A DNA stretch of 64,000 nucleotides from Merdicola sp963557785 (GTDB taxonomy: Bacteria > Bacillota > Clostridia > TANB77 > CAG-508), in contig CAUWBF010000006.1 of NCBI GenBank assembly GCA_963557785.1, forward strand, positions 37,895 to 101,894, written 5' to 3'. This document shows, piece after piece, positions 34,634 through 44,141 of this stretch (positions are counted from its first letter, which is position 1; each line of letters begins with the position of its first letter). The notes under the pieces are model-generated. The model did not search any database. It saw nothing but the letters and a program-made list of their open reading frames with translations, and was not told the origin of the DNA. Position numbers and translations under genes: made by a program.

Positions 34634-36109
34634 TAAGATTATGCAAATTAATCCGCCACTACCTTCATTTACAATCCTTTCTAAGGTTTCTTGAAGCTTA
34701 CATTGTGCATCCTCAGGCATTCTAGAAAGTTTATTTTGCAAACCTTCATTTACAAGCTCATGTAAGTTTTTACCAAAAATATTAGATTCCCATATTTTCT
34801 TAGGGTCAGATTCAAATTCAGAAAGTAGATAATTTACTAATTCTTCAGACTGTTTTTCACTACCAACAATAGGAGATACTTCAGTTTCTATATCTGCTCT
34901 TATCATATGTATTGATGGAGCAGTAGCTTTTAGTTTGACTCCAAATCTAGAGCCTTGTTTAACCATTTCTGGTTCGTCTAATACAAGTTCTTCTATTGAA
35001 GGAGTAACAATACCATAACCTTTAGCTTTTACTTCTTCCAAAGCACATGAAATTTTAGAGTATTCTTTTTGAACTCTCGAAAGTTCAGTAATTGTAGAAA
35101 ACAAGTCACCTTCATTTGAAATATTAACTCCAGAAATTTCTGTAAGTACTGTATAGAATAAATTTTCTTTTAATTCGATAGATATATTTACAAAGCCATT
35201 ACCTAAGTTTATTTCGTCTATTCTGGTTTTAGTAATGATTTCTGTTTCAGATATATTACTAATACAAGAATCAATTTGTTTTAAAATAGAAGCATCTTTA
35301 AATGCAGTTTTTACTTCAGTTAATAGTTCAGCTTTTAAAGAATGAGAATCATCTAAGCCATCTATCCATTTTGGAAAATTAATATTAATTCGTTCAATAG
35401 GAAATTCATAAAGCACTTTAGAAAAAATATCATTAACATCGTCAAAGTTTAAATCGTTACAATTTATAGGAATAACAGAAGTCTGATATTTTTCTTCCAT
35501 ATCTATAGCAAGTTGCTTAGTATAATCTGAATAGGGATTTACACAATTTAATACGATTACAAAAGGTTTATTCAATCCTTTTAATTCTGAAATAACTCTT
35601 TCTTCAGCCTCTATATAATCTTCTCTAGGAATATCTGTAATGCTACCATCTGTTGTTATAACTATTCCTATAGTAGAATGCTCTTGAATTACTTTTTTTG
35701 TTCCTATTTCAGCAGCTTTTTCAAATGGAATTTCATCATCAAACCAAGGGGTTTTAACCATTCTAGGCATATCATCTTCTAAATAACCAATAGCATTGTT
35801 TACAAGATATCCAACACAATCGACTAGTCTTGTTTTTAATTTAATATTATTTCCAACAGTAATTTCTACAGCTTCATTCGGAACAAATTTTGGCTCTGTT
35901 GTCATAATAGTACGGCCAGCAGCGCTTTGTGGCAATTCATCGCGAGCTCTTTCTTTTTTATATTCATTTTCAATATTAGGAATTACTAATAAATCCATGA
36001 ATCGTTTAATAAAAGTAGATTTTCCTGTTCTAACAGGTCCAACAACGCCAACATAGATGTCTCCATCAGTTCGTTTAGCAATGTTTTCATAAACATTAAA
36101 ATTTTCCAT
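34631..36109 (-). CDS. spoIVA: Stage IV sporulation protein A
   Basis: 492-residue ATPase that polymerises on the forespore surface as the base of the spore coat. N-terminal GTPase-like domain with Walker A GPVRTGKST and RARDELPQSAAGRTIMTTEPKFVPNEA, all typical; middle and C-terminal domains (SIHMIRADIETEVSPIVGSEKQSEELVNYLL; C-terminal EGSGGLICIIL) also match. Strong evidence of sporulation ability. GAGGAGG site. Confidence 0.97.
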   Translation of the reverse strand: MENFNVYENIAKRTDGDIYVGVVGPVRTGKSTFIKRFMDLLVIPNIENEYKKERARDELPQSAAGRTIMTTEPKFVPNEAVEITVGNNIKLKTRLVDCVGYLVNNAIGYLEDDMPRMVKTPWFDDEIPFEKAAEIGTKKVIQEHSTIGIVITTDGSITDIPREDYIEAEERVISELKGLNKPFVIVLNCVNPYSDYTKQLAIDMEEKYQTSVIPINCNDLNFDDVNDIFSKVLYEFPIERININFPKWIDGLDDSHSLKAELLTEVKTAFKDASILKQIDSCISNISETEIITKTRIDEINLGNGFVNISIELKENLFYTVLTEISGVNISNEGDLFSTITELSRVQKEYSKISCALEEVKAKGYGIVTPSIEELVLDEPEMVKQGSRFGVKLKATAPSIHMIRADIETEVSPIVGSEKQSEELVNYLLSEFESDPKKIWESNIFGKNLHELVNEGLQNKLSRMPEDAQCKLQETLERIVNEGSGGLICIIL

Positions 36110-36253
36110 TTATAATAACCTCCTCAAATAGAAATGTTTGTACAAAATTACTTTAGTAATGTATATTAAGATATTTCCAAAGTTATGCTAAAAATATTAA
36201 AATATTGAATTAACCGAATAAAAATGTTATTATATATGCATGTGAGGTAAAAA

Positions 36254-37864
36254 ATGATATCTAATTACAATAAATTAATGGAAAGAATGTACGAAACAGC
36301 TGATAGAGATGATGAAGTACAAACAACTAAAGCTAATATAAAGAAAATATTAAAACAAGTAGATATGTTAAAAGAAGTATATGAAGGAGAATCTGTAGAA
36401 AGTATAAGAAAAATTATGCAATCAGATTTAGAAAACTCAATAATAGATTATGCAAAAATAGGAAGTAAAATAATAGGAACACAAATACAATATTTTACAC
36501 AAATATATTTAGAAAAAAATCCAAATGTGGCTAGAAGTTTATTTGACAAGTATAAAAAAGATATAAGTAAAGAACCTATAAAAGAACCATATCCATTTGA
36601 AATAAAAAGAGCAGCTAGACTTTTCATAAGAGAAACAGTAAATGCTATGAATGTACAGGATATAGAAAAAACTTATGATAAATTAGATGATTTTATAGAT
36701 ATAAGTGGAAACTATTTTGCAAACAAATTAAAGAAAAACTACATTCAATTATTAGGAAAAGCAGGTAATTTCTTTAAAAGATATAATTTATTAGAAGAAT
36801 ATAATTTGGCATATAATAAAACTATGGAAAGTTTAGGAATAACAGATATAAAATATGAAGTAAAAGGAAGCAAACAAAAATCTGAAATATCTATTGAAGA
36901 TACTTTTACGGAAGAATATTTAGAAAAATTAGATTTATATACAATAATGACATTAAATGCATTTTGGCAAAACAGAATGGCGAAAGATTCTAAAAGAATA
37001 CATACAGCATTTTATGTTATAGACAAATTACATTTACTTGAAAATGAAACTGCATTAGATGATGTAGATGCTATTTTAGATGAAGATATAAAAGAACTTA
37101 TTGCAAGAAAATTATTTGTAAATAGACTTACAACATTTAAAGTAAGAAATTATGCAGATGAAACAAGTAAATTAGATTCATCTTTAGAAGAAAGAATCGA
37201 GGCATATTCAAGAGAATATAACAAAAAATATAATTCTAACTTAGAACAAGAAATAGCTAATACAGAATATGAACAAGCTAATAATGAAAATATTTATTTG
37301 ATAAAAGAGCAAAGTATTTCAAATTTAATAAGAATATTAGAAGAAAAAGCCAATATACCTAATTGGGGAATAGTACCAGAAAGCTCAGATGATATAAATG
37401 TATTAGTATCAATAGATTTACCAGGATATAATATGCCAATATCATTACATATACCTAAAGATATATTAGTATCATCGCTTAATTCGTTAAACACAGAAAA
37501 AGTAGCTTCAGAATATGCATATGTAATTCCTGTATATGATGGACATTCGGATTTAGAAATAGATAATAGATATATACCTACAAATTTATTAATGCCATTA
37601 AGTGATACCCAAAAGAAAACAGTTGAAAAATTAGCCAATAAAACCGAGAAAACAGATCCAAATTATAAATTATTAAGTCATTTAGCAGCTAATGCAAAAG
37701 GAGAAATAGCAAGTCATTTAAAAGTAGCAGAAGTAAGAAATGGAGTTACATTTATTAGTAGAAAAAGAAAATATTATGATTTAATAGGAGAGGGCTTTTA
37801 CGAAAAGGATTCAAAAGGTCAGTATACTGAATATAATGGAGGATATGTTAGTGAAGGGAGATAA
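36254..37864 (+). CDS. Unknown 536-residue protein divergent from spoIVA
   Basis: Soluble, highly charged and mostly helical, with no membrane segment or signal peptide. A globular segment near 370-440 (NIPNWGIVPESSDDINVLVSIDLPGYNMPISLHIPKDIL) appears beta-rich. I recognise no domain. GTGAGGT site before the ATG. It overlaps the next small gene by 14 bases, implying coupled translation. A link to sporulation is only suggested by position beside spoIVA. Confidence 0.75.
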   Translation: MISNYNKLMERMYETADRDDEVQTTKANIKKILKQVDMLKEVYEGESVESIRKIMQSDLENSIIDYAKIGSKIIGTQIQYFTQIYLEKNPNVARSLFDKYKKDISKEPIKEPYPFEIKRAARLFIRETVNAMNVQDIEKTYDKLDDFIDISGNYFANKLKKNYIQLLGKAGNFFKRYNLLEEYNLAYNKTMESLGITDIKYEVKGSKQKSEISIEDTFTEEYLEKLDLYTIMTLNAFWQNRMAKDSKRIHTAFYVIDKLHLLENETALDDVDAILDEDIKELIARKLFVNRLTTFKVRNYADETSKLDSSLEERIEAYSREYNKKYNSNLEQEIANTEYEQANNENIYLIKEQSISNLIRILEEKANIPNWGIVPESSDDINVLVSIDLPGYNMPISLHIPKDILVSSLNSLNTEKVASEYAYVIPVYDGHSDLEIDNRYIPTNLLMPLSDTQKKTVEKLANKTEKTDPNYKLLSHLAANAKGEIASHLKVAEVRNGVTFISRKRKYYDLIGEGFYEKDSKGQYTEYNGGYVSEGR

Positions 37865-38144
37865 TGTATTAAGTAAATTAAAGAACTATATAAATAACGA
37901 AGAATATAAAAAAGCAATAGTAATACTAAGAAAAGAAATAATAAATTTAGTAGTTAAAGATATTCAAAAAGAAGATCCAAAGTATAAATTTTCTACAATT
38001 TTTGATTTAGTAGACAAAACAGAAAAAATGTCGTATAAATATAGAAGAGCAGTAAAAAATATATATACTCCAGATGAATATTATGATATAGATGAAGTTA
38101 GTGAACTTATAGAAATATATGAGAAAATAAAAAAAGAAAAATAA
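37851..38144 (+). CDS. Small helical protein coupled to the preceding gene
   Basis: 97 residues, charged and helical (NVLSKLKNYINNEEYKKAIVILRKEIINLVVKDIQKEDPKYKF...), with a pattern reminiscent of HEPN-like helical bundles but no motif to prove it. GTG 37851 has GGAGG at a good distance; ATG codons at 37836 and 37845 in the same frame lie too close to it. Unknown function; probably acts with the 536-residue protein. Confidence 0.6.
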   Translation: MKGDNVLSKLKNYINNEEYKKAIVILRKEIINLVVKDIQKEDPKYKFSTIFDLVDKTEKMSYKYRRAVKNIYTPDEYYDIDEVSELIEIYEKIKKEK

Positions 38145-38201
38145 TCACAAAAAAATATATTAATATATAATATATACAAAAACAAAAAAGGAATGATATT
38201 G

Positions 38202-39446
38202 ATGAAAGATATTATAGAAACGTTAGAAAAATATAATCAAGGTCATATTATAAATATTTTAAAAAGACTAGATAAGGTTACACAAGATAAATTAATAGAA
38301 CAATTAAAAAACATAGATTTTGAACAACTAAAAGAATTATACGAAAATATAAAATCAGTTGCAGATATCGATTTGAATAAAATAAAACCAATAAAGTCTA
38401 TCAATAAAGATAAATTATCAAAAGAAGAAATAGAAAAATATGAAAACTTAGGAATAGATACTATAAAGAATAATCAATTTGCAGTTGTTACTATGTCTGG
38501 AGGGCAAGGAACAAGGCTTGGGTTTGATGGACCTAAAGGAACTTTTAAAATAAATGTAGATCCTAAACCAAAATATTTATTTGAAATAATAGTAGATACT
38601 TTAAAAGAAGCAAACAAAAAATATAATGTTACAATACCTTGGTACATAATGACTAGTGAAGAAAATAATGACATAATAGAAGATTTTATGAAAGAACATA
38701 AATACTTTGGATATAATGAAAACTATGTTAAATATTTTAAACAAGGAGAATTACCTTTGATAGATACAGAAGGTAAATTATTAATTGACGAAAAATATAA
38801 TGTAAAATCAGCATCTAATGGAAATGGTAGTATATTTGAATCTATGAGGACAAAAGGCATTTTAGATGATATGGAATCTAAAGGCATAAAATGGGTTTAT
38901 ATTGGTTCGATAGATAATGTACTATTAAAGATGGTAGATATATTACTTATGGGAATAGCAATAGAAGAAAAATCATTAATAGCTACTAGATCAATTTTTA
39001 AAAATAATGCAAGAGAAAGAATAGGATCATTGTGTAGTTATGATGGAAAAATAAAAGTTATTGAATATTCTGAATTACCAGAAGAAATGGTAGAAGCTGT
39101 AAATGAAGAAGGAGAACTTCTATATGGAGAATCTCATGTAATGTGTAATTTATTTAATATAGAAGCTCTAAAAAAAGTTAGTACAAAAAAATTACCATAT
39201 CATAAAGCATTTAAAAAATATTCATATATAGACGAAGATTTAAATTTAGTAACTCCAGAAATACCAAATGCATATAAGTTTGAGTATTTTATCTTTGATT
39301 CTTTTGAATACTTTGATAAAATATCAATATTAAGAGGGAAAAGGGAAGAAGACTTTGCACCTGTAAAAAATGCAACAGGTGTTGATAGTCCAGACACAGC
39401 AATAAAATTGTATAACAACTTTTGGTTTGGAAAGGAGAAAAAATAA
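38202..39446 (+). CDS. UDPGP-family UDP-sugar pyrophosphorylase (UDP-GlcNAc pyrophosphorylase-like)
   Basis: 414 residues. The nucleotide-binding motif VVTMSGGQGTRLGFDGPKG, then PWYIMTSEENND and GSIDNVLLKMVD, are those of the eukaryote-type UAP/UGP family rather than of bacterial GlmU or GalU. Likely reaction: UTP + N-acetylglucosamine-1-P (or glucose-1-P) to the UDP-sugar. ATG 38202 preferred over ATG 38193, which lies on the AAAAAAGGA site. Stop overlaps the start of the beta-helix gene (TAATG). Confidence 0.88.
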   Translation: MKDIIETLEKYNQGHIINILKRLDKVTQDKLIEQLKNIDFEQLKELYENIKSVADIDLNKIKPIKSINKDKLSKEEIEKYENLGIDTIKNNQFAVVTMSGGQGTRLGFDGPKGTFKINVDPKPKYLFEIIVDTLKEANKKYNVTIPWYIMTSEENNDIIEDFMKEHKYFGYNENYVKYFKQGELPLIDTEGKLLIDEKYNVKSASNGNGSIFESMRTKGILDDMESKGIKWVYIGSIDNVLLKMVDILLMGIAIEEKSLIATRSIFKNNARERIGSLCSYDGKIKVIEYSELPEEMVEAVNEEGELLYGESHVMCNLFNIEALKKVSTKKLPYHKAFKKYSYIDEDLNLVTPEIPNAYKFEYFIFDSFEYFDKISILRGKREEDFAPVKNATGVDSPDTAIKLYNNFWFGKEKK

Positions 39447-40114
39447 TGGAAGAAGCTAAAATAAAAAAATTATATAATCTAAATGAAACAATAGCCTCTA
39501 AGTTAATGAGTAAATATGAGTATCCTTGGGAAGTATTACCCAAAATAGGAGAATACATTTTAGAACTAGGAAAACAATTAGATAATGATGAAGAATATGA
39601 AAAAAAATCAGAAAATGTATGGATAGCGAAAACTGCAAAGGTTGCACCTACAGCTTATATAAATGGACCAGCAATTATAGGAAAGGATGCAGAAGTTAGA
39701 CATTGTGCTTTTATAAGAGGAAACGCAATTGTTGGAGAAGGTGCAGTAGTAGGAAATTCAACAGAACTAAAAAATGTAATCTTATTTAATAAAGTTCAAG
39801 TTCCACATTATAATTATGTAGGAGATTCAATATTAGGATATAAATCACATATGGGAGCAGGATCTATAACTTCTAATGTTAAATCAGATAAAAAATTAGT
39901 AATTGTAAAAAATGGAAAAAAAGAGATAGAAACAGATTTAAAAAAATTTGGAGCAATGCTTGGAGATGGAGTTGAAGTTGGATGTGGTTCAGTATTGAAT
40001 CCTGGAACGATTATAGGAAAAAATACCAATATATATCCACTTTCTTCAGTAAGAGGAATTGTAAAAGAAAATAGTATATATAAAAATCAAAATGACATAG
40101 TAGAAAAAAGATAG
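39446..40114 (+). CDS. Left-handed beta-helix (hexapeptide repeat) transferase-like protein
   Basis: 222 residues. After a helical N-terminus, repeats such as AKVAPTAYINGPAIIGKDAEVRHCAFIRGNAIVGEGAVVGNSTELKNVI form a left-handed beta-helix; VGDSILGYKSHMGAGSITSNVKSDKK resembles the C-terminal acetyltransferase part of GlmU. Translationally coupled to the pyrophosphorylase, so together they may do the two GlmU reactions as separate proteins, or the second may be an accessory. Acetyltransferase activity is not proven. Confidence 0.85.
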   Translation: MEEAKIKKLYNLNETIASKLMSKYEYPWEVLPKIGEYILELGKQLDNDEEYEKKSENVWIAKTAKVAPTAYINGPAIIGKDAEVRHCAFIRGNAIVGEGAVVGNSTELKNVILFNKVQVPHYNYVGDSILGYKSHMGAGSITSNVKSDKKLVIVKNGKKEIETDLKKFGAMLGDGVEVGCGSVLNPGTIIGKNTNIYPLSSVRGIVKENSIYKNQNDIVEKR

Positions 40115-40115
40115 T

Positions 40116-40148
40116 AAAAAAGAGGAATCAAAAGGATTCCTCTTTTTT
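40116..40148. terminator. Bidirectional terminator
   Basis: Perfect 14-bp stem AAAAAAGAGGAATC/GGATTCCTCTTTTTT with AAAA loop, between convergent genes. Confidence 0.93.
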
Positions 40149-40149
40149 A

Positions 40150-40527
40150 CTATACACTTTGATTTCCAGGAATAAAATAATCTACTACTCCATATATTAA
40201 AGCACCTATGATAGCAGCCATCCATGAGATTGTATATCCAGCAACAAAGAATTGTGTTAAATATAAAGTAACAACTGCAAGAACAAATCCTACAAATCCA
40301 CGACCAAAACTGCTAGCGTGAAGACCTGTAAATTTAGTAATTAGATAGTCCATTATTGTTAAAACAATGGCAGCTATTGCTAATGTCCAAATATTATTTA
40401 TGCTAAAACCAGGTGTGAAAAAAGCTGTAATAGCAAGGACGATAGCAGAAGTTACTAATCTCCATACGATTTGACCAAAAGTACTAGTATTATTTTTATC
40501 CTGAGTATTTGATTGACTATTAGCCAT
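40150..40527 (-). CDS. Phage holin superfamily IV-like (YvlD-type) membrane protein
   Basis: 125 residues: polar N-terminus (MANSQSNTQDKNN) and four hydrophobic helices containing two repeats of a pattern like FFTPGFSINNIWTLAIAAIVLTIMDYLI and FFVAGYTISWMAAIIGALIYGVVDYFIPG. Such proteins are chromosomal and common, not necessarily phage-derived. Start ATG 40527 is set by AAGGAGGG; the frame extends further without signals. Confidence 0.7.
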   Translation of the reverse strand: MANSQSNTQDKNNTSTFGQIVWRLVTSAIVLAITAFFTPGFSINNIWTLAIAAIVLTIMDYLITKFTGLHASSFGRGFVGFVLAVVTLYLTQFFVAGYTISWMAAIIGALIYGVVDYFIPGNQSV

Positions 40528-40686
40528 TATAAAACCCTCCTTAAATTCCAAGTTTATAAAATTATGTTTTTTCATGGTTTCATATTGTTATTATTTACAT
40601 TAAAAATTTTTTTATTCAAAATGTATATTTTAAAAATTGATGTAAAAAATAATAAAAAATAAAAATAATGTGAAAGGTGGAAAAAA

Positions 40687-41361
40687 ATGTTAATAACATT
40701 TGTAAGGGCAATAGTACTATATATTGTAGTCTTAGTTGTTATGAGATTAATGGGAAAAAGAGAGATTGGACAGTTACAACCTTTTGAACTTGCAATATCA
40801 ATAATGATTGCAGACTTAGCATCTATTCCAATGACGGAACTTGGAATTCCAATCTCAAATGGAATAATACCAATTTTAGGGCTACTTGCTATGCATTTAA
40901 TAATTAGTTTATTAAATATGAAAAGCATTAAATTTAGGCAATTAATTTGTGGAAAACCATCAATATTAATGTTTAGAGGAAAAATAGATGAAGATGTTTT
41001 AAGAAAAGAAAGATTTACAATAAATGAATTAGAAGAAAGAATGAGAGGAAATAACATATATAGTCTAGGAGATGTAGAATATGCAATATTAGAGACTAGT
41101 GGACAAGTCACAATAATACCAAAGCCTGCTAAAAGAAATACCATACCAGAAGATTTTAATATAGAACCTGAATATGAAGGAATACCTTACGATTTAGTTA
41201 TTGACGGTGTAATTATGGAAGAAAACTTAAGAAAAATTGGTAAAGATTATAATTGGCTAAAAAAAGAAGTTAAAAAATTCAAAATAACTCCAGAAGAAGC
41301 ACTTATAGTAACAGTAGATGGAAAATATCAAATATTTTGCCAAGCTAAAACAAAAAGATAG
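40687..41361 (+). CDS. DUF421 (YetF-like) membrane protein
   Basis: 224 residues: three N-terminal membrane helices with the family motif VVMRLMGKREIGQLQPFELAISIMIADLAS, then a cytoplasmic DUF421 domain (GKPSILMFRGKIDEDVLRKERFTINELEERMRGNNIYSLGDVEYAILETSGQV). In Bacillus, members influence spore germination. Paired with a DUF4363 gene 11 bp downstream, a known clostridial pairing. GAAAGGTGG site. Confidence 0.92.
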   Translation: MLITFVRAIVLYIVVLVVMRLMGKREIGQLQPFELAISIMIADLASIPMTELGIPISNGIIPILGLLAMHLIISLLNMKSIKFRQLICGKPSILMFRGKIDEDVLRKERFTINELEERMRGNNIYSLGDVEYAILETSGQVTIIPKPAKRNTIPEDFNIEPEYEGIPYDLVIDGVIMEENLRKIGKDYNWLKKEVKKFKITPEEALIVTVDGKYQIFCQAKTKR

Positions 41362-41372
41362 GAGAAAGAAAA

Positions 41373-41759
41373 ATGTATAAAGAAATTATAATAACAATAA
41401 TAATTGTTGTTTTAGTAGTAGTTGGGGATATTCTAACACAAAATTATACAGAAGCCTGTGTAGAAGAAATGAACAATAATTTAGAAAGTTTAAAAGAAAG
41501 TGTTATAAATAATTCAGATTATAAAGAAGTATTATCTAATATATCTAGTATAGAGAATAAATGGAACGAAATGAAAGAAAAATTGGTATACTACCTAGAA
41601 CATGATGAGTTAGAAAAAGTAAATACTCAGTTAACAGAAATTAGAGGCTATTCAGAGGCTGACGAAATTAAAGAAAGTATTTCAAAAATAGAAAATTGCA
41701 AATTTTTATTAAACCATATAAAAGATAAAGAAGCATTTAATTTCAAAAATTTATTCTAA
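41373..41759 (+). CDS. DUF4363 family protein
   Basis: 128 residues with an N-terminal membrane helix (about 4-22) and a helical outer domain (NNNLESLKESVINNSDYKEVLSNISSIENKWNEMKEKLVYYLEHDELEKV...). Matches DUF4363, usually encoded next to DUF421. AGGAGA site. Function unknown, probably partner of the DUF421 protein. Confidence 0.85.
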   Translation: MYKEIIITIIIVVLVVVGDILTQNYTEACVEEMNNNLESLKESVINNSDYKEVLSNISSIENKWNEMKEKLVYYLEHDELEKVNTQLTEIRGYSEADEIKESISKIENCKFLLNHIKDKEAFNFKNLF

Positions 41760-41785
41760 AAACTAGTAAATTACTAGTTTTTTTT
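41757..41785 (+). terminator. Terminator of the DUF421-DUF4363 operon
   Basis: AAAACTAGTAA/TTACTAGTTTT followed by more T residues. Confidence 0.88.
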
Positions 41786-41794
41786 ATTATATGC

Positions 41795-41823
41795 TTGACA
41801 AATTCAAAAAAATAGTGTAAAGT
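41795..41823 (+). promoter_or_regulatory. Promoter of the ylxM-ffh-rpsP-rplS operon
   Basis: TTGACA (41795-41800), 17-bp spacer, TAAAGT (41818-41823). Confidence 0.7.
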
Positions 41824-41855
41824 ATATTAGCATTACAAAAAAAGAGGTAGTAATT

Positions 41856-42203
41856 ATGGAAAAAAATGTTGAAATAAGCATGCTTTGCCAAATATATGGA
41901 AAGCTTTTAACTGAAAAACAACTTAATATCTTAAATGATTACTATAATAATGATTATTCTCTTTCAGAAATAGCAGAAAATAACAAGATAACAAGACAGG
42001 CTGTTAGAGATAATTTGAAGAAGGGAGAAAATAAACTTTTCGAATTAGAAGAAAAGCTAGGAATTATGAATAGGATGTTAAATCAAGAAAAGACAATAGA
42101 ACATATCTTATCAGAACTTAGCAAAATAAGTTCACAAGATTCAGACAAAAGAGTATCTAAAATCTTAGAAAACGTAAAAAAAGAATTAAACTGTTTAGTA
42201 TAG
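41856..42203 (+). CDS. ylxM: YlxM-type helix-turn-helix protein
   Basis: 115 residues. A sigma-70 region 4-like helix-turn-helix (LTEKQLNILNDYYNNDYSLSEIAENNKITRQAVRDNLKKGENKL) followed by a helical tail. YlxM is the conserved neighbour of ffh in Firmicutes and is linked to SRP function. First gene of this operon, 19 bp before ffh. Confidence 0.93.
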   Translation: MEKNVEISMLCQIYGKLLTEKQLNILNDYYNNDYSLSEIAENNKITRQAVRDNLKKGENKLFELEEKLGIMNRMLNQEKTIEHILSELSKISSQDSDKRVSKILENVKKELNCLV

Positions 42204-42222
42204 TAAAAGGAGGCCCACCTAT

Positions 42223-43572
42223 ATGGCATTTGAAGGATTATCTTCGAAATTACAGGAGATAACAAGAAAATTAAGAGGTAAAGCAAGAATAACCGAATCA
42301 GATCTTAAAGAAATGCTAAGAGAGGTAAAATTAGCTCTTCTTGAAGCAGATGTTAACTATAAAATAGTAAAAGATTTTATAGCAACAATACAAGAAAAAG
42401 CTTTAGGGCAAGATGTATTAAAATCTTTAACACCAGGACAACAAGTTGTAAAAATAGTAAAAGATGAATTAGTGGAATTATTAGGAGGAACAGAAAGCAA
42501 AATAAACTTTACATCAAATCCTCCAACAATAATAATGTTAGTTGGTCTTCAAGGCTCTGGTAAAACTACTACAGCAGGAAAACTTGCAAATTTACTTAGA
42601 AAACAGGGTAAAAAACCATTACTTGTTGCATGTGATGTATATAGACCAGCAGCTATTAAGCAATTACAAGTAGTAGGAAATAGTTTAAATATACCAGTAT
42701 TTAGCAATGAAAATTCAAAAGATGTAGTACATATAGCTAAACAATCTATAAATGAAGCAATTTCAAAATTAAATGATGTAATAATATTAGATACAGCAGG
42801 TAGATTGCATATTGATGAAGAATTAATGAATGAATTAAAAAATGTAAAAACAGCTGTAAGACCACATGAAATATTATTAGTAGTAGATTCAATGACAGGT
42901 CAAGATGCAGTAAATGTTGCAACATCTTTTAATGAAGCTTTAGGAATAGATGGAATTATTTTAACAAAATTAGATGGTGATACACGTGGTGGTGCAGCTT
43001 TATCAGTTAAGAAAGTTACAAATAGACCAATAAAATTTGCAGCAACAGGAGAAAAGTTAAGTGATATAGAAGAATTTCATCCAGAAAGAATGGCATCAAG
43101 AATATTAGGAATGGGAGATGTTCTATCTATAATTGAAAAAGCTGAAGAAACTTTTGATGAGGAAGAAGCACTAAAATTAGAAAAGAAATTAAAATCGAAA
43201 AAAGAATTTGATCTAGATGATTACCTAATGCAATTAAGACAAGTAAAGAAAATGGGTTCATTTTCATCTATATTAAAAATGATACCTGGTATGAATCAAA
43301 TAAAAGATTTAAAAGTAGATGATAAAGAATTTGATAGAATAGAAGCAATTATATGTTCAATGACAGCAGAAGAAAAAAGAAATCCAAAATTACTAAATGC
43401 AAGTAGAAGAAAAAGAATTGCTCAAGGAAGTGGTACATCAGTACAACAAATAAATAAGTTCATGAATTCATTCGAAATGTCACAAAAAATGATGAAAAAA
43501 ATGCAAACAGGAAAAGGTATGAAAAATCTAATGAAACAATTCAACATGGATGATTTTAAAAATTTAAAATAG
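42223..43572 (+). CDS. ffh: Signal recognition particle protein Ffh
   Basis: 449 residues. N domain, then G domain with GLQGSGKTTTAGKLA, CDVYRPAAIKQL, DTAGRLHID, TKLDGDTRGGAAL; and a methionine-rich M domain that binds 4.5S RNA and signal sequences (RRKRIAQGSGTSVQQINKFMNSFEMSQKMMKKM). Targets membrane proteins to the SecYEG channel. AAAAGGAGG site. Confidence 0.98.
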   Translation: MAFEGLSSKLQEITRKLRGKARITESDLKEMLREVKLALLEADVNYKIVKDFIATIQEKALGQDVLKSLTPGQQVVKIVKDELVELLGGTESKINFTSNPPTIIMLVGLQGSGKTTTAGKLANLLRKQGKKPLLVACDVYRPAAIKQLQVVGNSLNIPVFSNENSKDVVHIAKQSINEAISKLNDVIILDTAGRLHIDEELMNELKNVKTAVRPHEILLVVDSMTGQDAVNVATSFNEALGIDGIILTKLDGDTRGGAALSVKKVTNRPIKFAATGEKLSDIEEFHPERMASRILGMGDVLSIIEKAEETFDEEEALKLEKKLKSKKEFDLDDYLMQLRQVKKMGSFSSILKMIPGMNQIKDLKVDDKEFDRIEAIICSMTAEEKRNPKLLNASRRKRIAQGSGTSVQQINKFMNSFEMSQKMMKKMQTGKGMKNLMKQFNMDDFKNLK

Positions 43573-43626
43573 TTATTAATTTAAAATTAATATATATATT
43601 CTTTAAATTTGTAGGAGGTGAATTAA

Positions 43627-43860
43627 ATGGTAAAAATAAGATTACAAAGAGAAGGAAAGAAGAAAGCTCCATTCTATCACATAGTAGTTGCTGATTCTAG
43701 ATCTCCAAGAGATGGAAAAATAGTAGAAAAAATAGGAACATATGATCCAATGACAAAACCATCTACAATAGTTCTAGATAAAGAAGCTGTAGAAAAATGG
43801 ATCAAAAATGGTGCAAAACCAACAGACACAGTTAAAAAACTAATTGAACAAGCACAATAA
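43627..43860 (+). CDS. rpsP: 30S ribosomal protein S16
   Basis: 77 residues, MVKIRLQREGKKKAPFYHIVVADSRSPRDGKIVEKIGTYDP, the standard S16 sequence. TAGGAGGTG site. Followed by khpA, rimM, trmD and rplS, the classic order. Confidence 0.97.
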   Translation: MVKIRLQREGKKKAPFYHIVVADSRSPRDGKIVEKIGTYDPMTKPSTIVLDKEAVEKWIKNGAKPTDTVKKLIEQAQ

Positions 43861-43885
43861 AATTAAACAGTAGGAGGAATTTAAC

Positions 43886-44116
43886 ATGAAGGAAATATTA
43901 GAAGTAGTTATAAAGAATTTAGTTGACAATCCAGAAGAAGTATCTGTAAAAGAACTTGAAGGTGAAAAGTCAATAGTATTTGAAGTTAAAGTTTCTGAAG
44001 CAGATATGGGAAAAGTAATTGGAAAACAAGGAAGAATAGCTAAATCTATAAGAACTGTTATGAAGGCAATAGCATCAAAAGATAAAAAAAGAATTACAAT
44101 CGAATTTATCGATTAA
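43886..44116 (+). CDS. khpA: KH-domain RNA-binding protein KhpA
   Basis: 76 residues with a single KH domain: VSEADMGKVIGKQGRIAKSIRTVMKAIASKDKKRITIEF has the GxxG (GKQG) loop. In Firmicutes KhpA pairs with KhpB and affects small-RNA regulation and cell elongation. Location between rpsP and rimM is typical. Confidence 0.95.
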   Translation: MKEILEVVIKNLVDNPEEVSVKELEGEKSIVFEVKVSEADMGKVIGKQGRIAKSIRTVMKAIASKDKKRITIEFID

Positions 44117-44141
44117 TTCTTAAATATTAATGAGGAAGAAT

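Noticed and set aside
40150..40527. Prophage remnant suggested by the holin-like gene
   Set aside because: No phage structural, integrase or lysis genes nearby; this holin superfamily is common on chromosomes.
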